Shown: in pieces, positions 41,072 to 45,112 of the stretch | How positions within the stretch are numbered: position 1 is the stretch's first letter | Layout: each line of letters opens with the position of its first letter | Assembly (NCBI GenBank): GCA_964413825.1 | Contig: CAYPTS010000007.1 | Coordinates: forward strand, 1 to 45,112 | Length of the DNA stretch: 45,112 bases | Direction: 5' to 3' | Source of the DNA: JAFGKM01 sp964413825 | GTDB lineage: Bacteria; Ratteibacteria; UBA8468; B48-G9; JAFGKM01 | Position numbers and translations under genes: made by a program | Notes under the pieces: model-generated | What the model was told of the DNA's origin: nothing | The model's input: the letters and a program-made list of their open reading frames with translations, nothing else | Databases searched by the model: none

Positions 41072-41404
41072 ATGAAAATTCTAATACTGGGTTTAATTTA
41101 TTTTTTTACGGTGATATGCGGAGGTTTTATAATAGGGAAAACCTGCAAATCTTTGGGGTTGCCTAAGAATGATAATCGGGGCATGTTAAAGGCGGGAAAA
41201 TTTATCGGTTATTTTGAGCGGTTCATAATTCTTACGTGTATAATAATAAATATTTATGAACCTGTAGGATTACTCTTTGTCGGCAAATCCATAATAAGAT
41301 TTTCTGACAGGGAGGAAAGCGAGTATTTTCTGGTCGGCACTCTTGCAAGTTTTTCATGGGCAATTTTCTGGGGAGTCATTTTTAAAATCCTGCCTATTAA
41401 TTAA
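41072..41404 (+). CDS. Short DUF3307-like membrane protein
   Basis: A 110-residue protein with three hydrophobic segments (about 3-22, 48-66 and 88-107). GKFIGYFERFIILTCI, GLLFVGKSIIRF and EESEYFLVGTLASF correspond to the conserved C-terminal half of DUF3307 proteins, where an ER pair, KSI-RF and EYF-GT are the recurrent features. Full DUF3307 proteins are about twice as long, so here the N-terminal membrane domain is missing or replaced. DUF3307 and SatD genes are, to my knowledge, often neighbours, which supports reading the two as one unit. Function unknown. It ends directly before the deacetylase start. The ribosome-binding site is poor and sits behind the second hairpin. Confidence 0.6.
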   Translation: MKILILGLIYFFTVICGGFIIGKTCKSLGLPKNDNRGMLKAGKFIGYFERFIILTCIIINIYEPVGLLFVGKSIIRFSDREESEYFLVGTLASFSWAIFWGVIFKILPIN

Positions 41405-42109
41405 ATGATAATGGCATACCACAGGGTAAATCCCTGGTACAAGGACGATGCGCTTACTGTCTCGCCGGAGAATTTTGAGAGGCAGATTCAATACCTGCTG
41501 AAAAGAAAATTCAAACCGGCCGCGCCCGACGAATATATTTCAAACTATTCACTATCCACTATTCACTATCCACTGTTTTTAATTACATTTGACGACGGAT
41601 ATGCTGACAATCTCCTGTATGCCCTGCCGGTTATGAAGAAATACGGCATTGCCCCGCTCATATTTTTAACCGTGAATTACATGGGAACGGAGAATGTTTT
41701 CCAACGGTACAGGGATAAAGAAAAAGACAGGATGTTAAATTGGGAAGAGGCAAGGGAGATGTCGGCCGGCGGAGTTTTTTTCGGTTCCCATTCCCTTTCG
41801 CATCCACACCTGCCGCGAATCTCTGCGGAGAACCTGCGGACCGAAGTCGAGGAATCAAAGAAAATCATAGAAGATAAGACCGGCAGAGAGGTCGATTATT
41901 TCTGCTATCCTTACGGCGATTTCAGCGAAGGCGTAATTGAAGCGGTTCAAAGGGCAGGATATAAGGGGGCGTTTGTTACTCCAGGTGCAAAGAAAAGCGT
42001 CAAAAAGAGTTCTTATACGCTTTCCAGGACGGGCGTGTACGGCCACAACGGTTTTACGGCATTCAGGATAAAAACATGGAAAGATTATCTGACAGAAAAA
42101 TACTTTTAA
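41405..42109 (+). CDS. Polysaccharide deacetylase (NodB-homology, carbohydrate esterase 4)
   Basis: A 234-residue CE4-type protein that would remove N- or O-acetyl groups from a glycan. Motif 1 is TFDDGYADN (catalytic base Asp and metal Asp), motif 2 is SHSLSHPHL (H-x3-H metal ligands), and CYPYGDFS follows as motif 3. There is no signal peptide, so it probably acts in the cytoplasm on a lipid-linked sugar or the start is recessed. The stretch SNYSLSTIHYPL before motif 1 is encoded by a tandem DNA repeat and replaces the usual short linker. ATG 41405 directly follows the previous stop. It overlaps the next gene by 34 nt. Confidence 0.87.
   Translation: MIMAYHRVNPWYKDDALTVSPENFERQIQYLLKRKFKPAAPDEYISNYSLSTIHYPLFLITFDDGYADNLLYALPVMKKYGIAPLIFLTVNYMGTENVFQRYRDKEKDRMLNWEEAREMSAGGVFFGSHSLSHPHLPRISAENLRTEVEESKKIIEDKTGREVDYFCYPYGDFSEGVIEAVQRAGYKGAFVTPGAKKSVKKSSYTLSRTGVYGHNGFTAFRIKTWKDYLTEKYF
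41544..41574 (+). repeat. Tandem 14-bp repeat in the deacetylase gene
   Basis: Two exact units of ACTATTCACTATCC (41544-41557 and 41558-41571) followed by ACT. Such CACTATC-type tandem repeats are familiar as intergenic junk, but here they are translated without breaking the frame. Confidence 0.8.
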
Positions 42110-43248
42110 TATTGTTTTTCGGGAGTCTCCTGTTAAGGATTGCTTTTGTTCTGGCGCTGGAAAACCGTTTTTATTTTGACGATGAGTTTGAATATTTCAG
42201 GATGGCGGAGAATTTTCTTGCCGGCAGGGGGCTTATCGCAGGCGAGGGGATTAAGGGATTCCGTCCGCCGCTGTATCCTCTGTTGTTAAGCGCGCTGCAT
42301 TTTTTCAAATTCAATCTTCCGGCAATCCGTATCGTCCAGTGCATCATATCATCTTTTACGGTGTGTTTTGTATATCTTGCCGCTAAAGCAGCCTTTTCTG
42401 AGAAAACTGGGCTGTGGTCGGGAATTGCGGCATCCGTATACCCGTTTTTTATCTTTTACAACGGATTTATTCTTACGGAAACCCTTTTTATCTTTCTGAC
42501 GGTGGTCACTATTTATTTCTTTATTGTTTTATCCGGCAGTAATGCCTCGTCTGTCAAGGCAGGCGTTTTGCTGGGACTTGCCGGCTTGTGCAGGCCTGTA
42601 ATGCAGATGTATCTTCCCGTCTCAATTATCCATATACTTGCGGAAAAGGAACGCTTCGGGATAAGGTTGAAAAAAATATTGTTAATAACGGTATTCTTTA
42701 TCGCGGCGATAAGCCCGTGGGTTATAAGAAATCATGCGGTCTTCGGCAGGTTCATACCCGGCACAACCATGGGCGGGCGGGTATTCTGGGAAGGCAACAA
42801 TCCTTATTCGGAAGGAGGCCCGTGCCGGTATTTCTCCGAAGAAATAGAAAGAGCCGAAGAAACGGAAAGGGATAAACTGTATTTCAAAAAAACGATTGAG
42901 GTCATAAGGAAAAATCCCGGCAGGTTCATGGGGCTGTTAAAAAACAAGTTTAAGAGGTTCTGGAATGTCGTCCCGAATGCGTCTGAATTCACGAAGTCTT
43001 TGTACCGCATAATCAGCGTAATGAGTTTCGGCGTCATGCTGCCGTTTTTCGTGCTGGGATTTGTGCTGTCGATGAAGAACAGGAAAGCGCAGTTTATGCA
43101 TTCGCTCATACTTTTCTTCACGGTTTTCCATGTGATTTTTCTTTCCTCCATAAGATATAGGGTGCCTATCGAACCGTTTTATATAATGTTTGCGGTCTAC
43201 GGTTTTTTCCGGATTGCAGATAATTTTAAGGAGATGACAAGAGTATGA
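42076..43248 (+). CDS. GT-C membrane glycosyltransferase (PMT_2 type)
   Basis: A 390-residue polytopic protein with about ten hydrophobic helices. The first external loop YFDDEFEYFRMAENFLAGRG contains the acidic pair expected for GT-C enzymes, followed by FRPPLYPLLLSALH. SPWVIRNHAVFG and SSIRYRVPIEPFY are shared in style with the product of 36624-37865, pointing to the same subgroup. It probably transfers a polyprenyl-linked sugar in the periplasm. It begins 34 nt inside the deacetylase gene and ends with an ATGA overlap into the next GT2 gene, whose product would supply the donor. Confidence 0.82.
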   Translation: MERLSDRKILLILFFGSLLLRIAFVLALENRFYFDDEFEYFRMAENFLAGRGLIAGEGIKGFRPPLYPLLLSALHFFKFNLPAIRIVQCIISSFTVCFVYLAAKAAFSEKTGLWSGIAASVYPFFIFYNGFILTETLFIFLTVVTIYFFIVLSGSNASSVKAGVLLGLAGLCRPVMQMYLPVSIIHILAEKERFGIRLKKILLITVFFIAAISPWVIRNHAVFGRFIPGTTMGGRVFWEGNNPYSEGGPCRYFSEEIERAEETERDKLYFKKTIEVIRKNPGRFMGLLKNKFKRFWNVVPNASEFTKSLYRIISVMSFGVMLPFFVLGFVLSMKNRKAQFMHSLILFFTVFHVIFLSSIRYRVPIEPFYIMFAVYGFFRIADNFKEMTRV

Positions 43249-43997
43249 AACTGTCGGTGATAATACCGGTTTATAACGAGAAATCCACCATTTTTGAAAT
43301 TCTGAACAGGGTACGGGACGTGCCTGTCGAGAAGGAAATAATAGTTGTCGACGACGGTAGTACCGATGGCACAAAGGAGATATTGAAAGAACTGCCTTTT
43401 CCCTCATCTTTCCCTCTCCTTTCCCTTCTCCCCACTGGGGAGAAGGTCAGGATGAGGGGGTCGGGTCAGGGTGGGGGTGATATCAAAATCATTCTGAAAG
43501 AAAAAAACGAAGGAAAAGGTGCGGCGATAAGGGAAGGGCTTAAACATATAACCGGCGGCGCGGTTGTCATACAGGATGCGGACCTTGAATACGACCCCAT
43601 GGACTGGCTTAAGATGCTGAAGCTAATGGAAGAAAAAAATGCTTCCGTGGTTTACGGTTCAAGGATACTGGGCAAAGGTGAAAAATCGTCCCTTTCGTTT
43701 TATTACGGCGGACGGTTCCTGTCACTGCTTGCCAATGCGCTTTACGGAATAAACATTACCGATGAGCCGACCTGCTATAAGATGTTCAAAACGGATGTCC
43801 TGAAATCTGTAAAACTTGACTGTACGGGATTTGAATTCTGTCCCGAGGTAACCGCAAAAGTCGCAAAAAAAGGATACAGGATTTACGAGGTGCCGATAAG
43901 TTACAAGCCGAGAAAAATAAAGGAAGGCAAGAAAATACGCTGGAAAGACGGTGTTGTAGCTATCCGGACACTGCTTAAACAAAGGTTTTTAAAATGA
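43245..43997 (+). CDS. Family 2 glycosyltransferase (DPMS-like) with in-frame repeat insertion
   Basis: A 250-residue paralogue of the 34214-34930 product. LSVIIPVYNEKSTIFEILNRV, VVDDGSTDGTKEIL, VIQDADLEYDP, TDEPTCYKMFKTDVL and SYKPRKIKEGKKIRWKDG mark a polyprenyl-phosphate sugar synthase of the DPMS type. Between KEILKEL and DIKIILKEKNEGKG it carries about 28 extra residues (starting PFPSSFPLLSLLPTG) encoded by a palindromic repeat, at the same place as the insertion in its paralogue but with different sequence. Coupled by ATGA overlaps to genes on both sides. Confidence 0.87.
   Translation: MKLSVIIPVYNEKSTIFEILNRVRDVPVEKEIIVVDDGSTDGTKEILKELPFPSSFPLLSLLPTGEKVRMRGSGQGGGDIKIILKEKNEGKGAAIREGLKHITGGAVVIQDADLEYDPMDWLKMLKLMEEKNASVVYGSRILGKGEKSSLSFYYGGRFLSLLANALYGINITDEPTCYKMFKTDVLKSVKLDCTGFEFCPEVTAKVAKKGYRIYEVPISYKPRKIKEGKKIRWKDGVVAIRTLLKQRFLK
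43393..43480 (+). repeat. Nested palindromic repeat inserted in frame in a GT2 gene
   Basis: CCTTCTCCCC (43424-43433) and GGGGAGAAGG (43437-43446) form a perfect 10-bp hairpin with a 3-base loop. Outside it CCCTCATC (43401-43408) pairs with GATGAGGG (43451-43458). The right end shares 18 bases with the right end of the element at 34369-34420. The whole element is translated. Confidence 0.85.
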
Positions 43998-44776
43998 TAA
44001 AATGTCCTGTCTGCGCAGGAGGAAGTTCGGTAATATGGCGAGAGCGGCAGCACAGGTTATACAGATGCAGGAAATGCAGGATTGTTTTTCTTCATCCTGT
44101 TCCGAAAAATTCTTCGGCGATATATAACGAGGACTATTTCAGAAAATGGTATATAGGATATTATCCTCAGAGGAAGGCATATATAGAAAAACTGTTTTCA
44201 GGGATTGAACAGTATGCCGGAACGAAAGGAAAAATGCTTGATGTCGGCTGCGGGGCAGGTATTCTTCTGGACGTTGCGAAAGAAAGCGGCTGGGAGGTTT
44301 TTGGGCAGGACGTTTCCTCTTTTGCGGTGGACTATTGCAGGGGAAAAGGGTTGGAGGTTTACGCCTGCTCCCTGACTGAACTAAACCTGCCTGAAAATTC
44401 CTTTGACCTTATCACCATGTTTGACGTTATCGCCCATCTTGGGGACCCCGTATCTTATCTGAAATCATGCACACGATTGCTGAAGCCCGGCGGGTATCTG
44501 GCAATAAAGACTCCGTATCATCCGCCGTCTCTGTTTCTGCTGGCAAATCTTCTGTCGTTTACCGGAAAGAGCCGGAGTCTTCTGCACGTTCCCGCCCAGA
44601 TTTTCCATTTTGACCGAATTTCTGTGAGAAATTTACCGCCGTATAATAATTTTGCGTTATTCAACATGATGCAAATTAAGGATTTTGATTCTTTCCAAAA
44701 AACAGTTTTTTTTAAGAAGATATTATCGCTTTTGGAAAAGCATAAAAGTTTAGTTGTTATTTGGAGGAAAGGGTGA
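43994..44776 (+). CDS. Class I SAM-dependent methyltransferase with N-terminal zinc-ribbon-like motif
   Basis: A 260-residue protein. CPVC (residues 4-7) and CRKCRIVFLHPVP form a CxxC...CxxC motif, then motif I MLDVGCGAGILLDVA at about 78-92, VFGQDVS, SFDLITMFDVIAHL and LLKPGGYLAIKTP. Same family as the product of 29112-30131, with a shorter linker and C-terminus. A role in methylating a sugar of the locus is likely, with the substrate unknown. ATGA overlap with the upstream GT2 gene and a GTGA overlap with the next one indicate tight translational coupling. Confidence 0.85.
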   Translation: MIKCPVCAGGSSVIWRERQHRLYRCRKCRIVFLHPVPKNSSAIYNEDYFRKWYIGYYPQRKAYIEKLFSGIEQYAGTKGKMLDVGCGAGILLDVAKESGWEVFGQDVSSFAVDYCRGKGLEVYACSLTELNLPENSFDLITMFDVIAHLGDPVSYLKSCTRLLKPGGYLAIKTPYHPPSLFLLANLLSFTGKSRSLLHVPAQIFHFDRISVRNLPPYNNFALFNMMQIKDFDSFQKTVFFKKILSLLEKHKSLVVIWRKG

Positions 44777-45112
44777 AAAAAAAGGTAGTGGTGGTGATGC
44801 CAGCTTACAACGCGGAAAAGACGCTTGAAAAAACAGTCGGCGAGATACCGGCGGGGGTTGTTGACGAAATAATCCTTGTTGACGACAACAGCAGGGACGG
44901 CACGGTCAAAACCGCGAAGAGGCTCGGGTTGAAGGTGTACAACCATGAAAAGAATAAGGGGTACGGGGGGAATCAGAAAACCTGCTATAAGCTCGCCCTG
45001 GAGTCGGGAGCCGATTACATTGTCATGGTGCATCCCGACTATCAGTACGATGCGAGAGTTATTCCCTATGCGGCAGGGCTTCTGGAACTCGGCATATGCG
45101 ACGTTATTCTGG
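44773..45112 (+). CDS. Family 2 glycosyltransferase, cut by the end of the window
   Basis: The first 113 codons of a GT2 enzyme. VVVVMPAYNAEKTLEKTV, LVDDNSRDGTV, a KNKGYGGNQKTCY segment and MVHPDYQYD (acidic metal site) match the subgroup of polyprenyl-phosphate glycosyltransferases often annotated as DPM1-like. The start is GTG 44773, overlapping the previous stop as GTGA and preceded by GGAGGAAAGG at 44763-44772. The gene continues beyond 45112, so the polysaccharide locus goes on. Confidence 0.85.
   Translation, partial: MKKKVVVVMPAYNAEKTLEKTVGEIPAGVVDEIILVDDNSRDGTVKTAKRLGLKVYNHEKNKGYGGNQKTCYKLALESGADYIVMVHPDYQYDARVIPYAAGLLELGICDVIL

Overview
The window reads as chromosome of an uncultured diderm (Gram-negative) bacterium. 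It has two outer-membrane secretins, UDP-galactopyranose mutase, a Wzx-type flippase and bacterial-type PheS, PheT, ZapA and Prs. Several genes are shorter than usual: PheT lacks its tRNA-binding domain, ProB has no PUA domain, and GlmU has only its uridylyltransferase half. With a PilM-PilN fusion this suggests a candidate phylum such as Omnitrophota or a relative. That placement is inference and weak. Nearly all genes lie on the + strand in tight, overlapping operons.

Region 1 (270-7845) is a housekeeping run: slipin, prephenate dehydrogenase, proB, proA, nadD, pheS, pheT, zapA. Most neighbours overlap by 14-26 nt. Region 2 (7881-18822) starts with an initiator tRNA and continues into a type IV pilus / type II secretion operon. 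In order it encodes a PilM-PilN fusion, a PilO-like protein, a coiled-coil protein with a PilP/GspC-like C-terminus, a TPR-secretin, a HEAT-repeat lipoprotein-sized exported protein, a second GspD-like secretin and a GspE/PilB ATPase. No inner-membrane GspF/PilC, pseudopilin or prepilin peptidase is present here. A tRNA-Gln closes the region, followed by 317 nt without a gene that is packed with repeats: a 41-bp direct repeat that includes the tRNA 3' end, inverted repeats, and a 121-bp REP/MITE-like element.

Region 3 (19235-24348) holds the GlmU N-terminal domain, Prs, a minus-strand histone-H1-like lysine-rich protein with its own promoter, an SDR sugar epimerase, a GT-C membrane glycosyltransferase with a TPR tail, and a GbsR/MarR-type regulator with a very short leader.

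Region 4 (24466-45112, continuing past the end) is a large surface-polysaccharide locus. It encodes a frameshifted B12/radical SAM protein, six GT2 glycosyltransferases (the last cut by the window), a GT4, UDP-galactopyranose mutase, a flippase, two class I methyltransferases with zinc-ribbon-like N-termini, an asparagine synthetase, four GT-C (ArnT/PMT-like) membrane glycosyltransferases and a polysaccharide deacetylase. Its first part (about 24.4-31 kb) is visibly AT-richer than the housekeeping genes. Embedded in it is a SatD-family protein next to a short DUF3307-like membrane protein, linked by two identical hairpins. Several glycosyltransferase genes carry G/C-rich palindromic repeats read through in frame as extra amino acids.

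The items most worth pursuing are the SatD/DUF3307 pair, the protein-coding palindromic repeats, the dual-secretin PilMN-fusion operon, the tRNA-Gln repeat cluster, and the PheT without a tRNA-binding domain.
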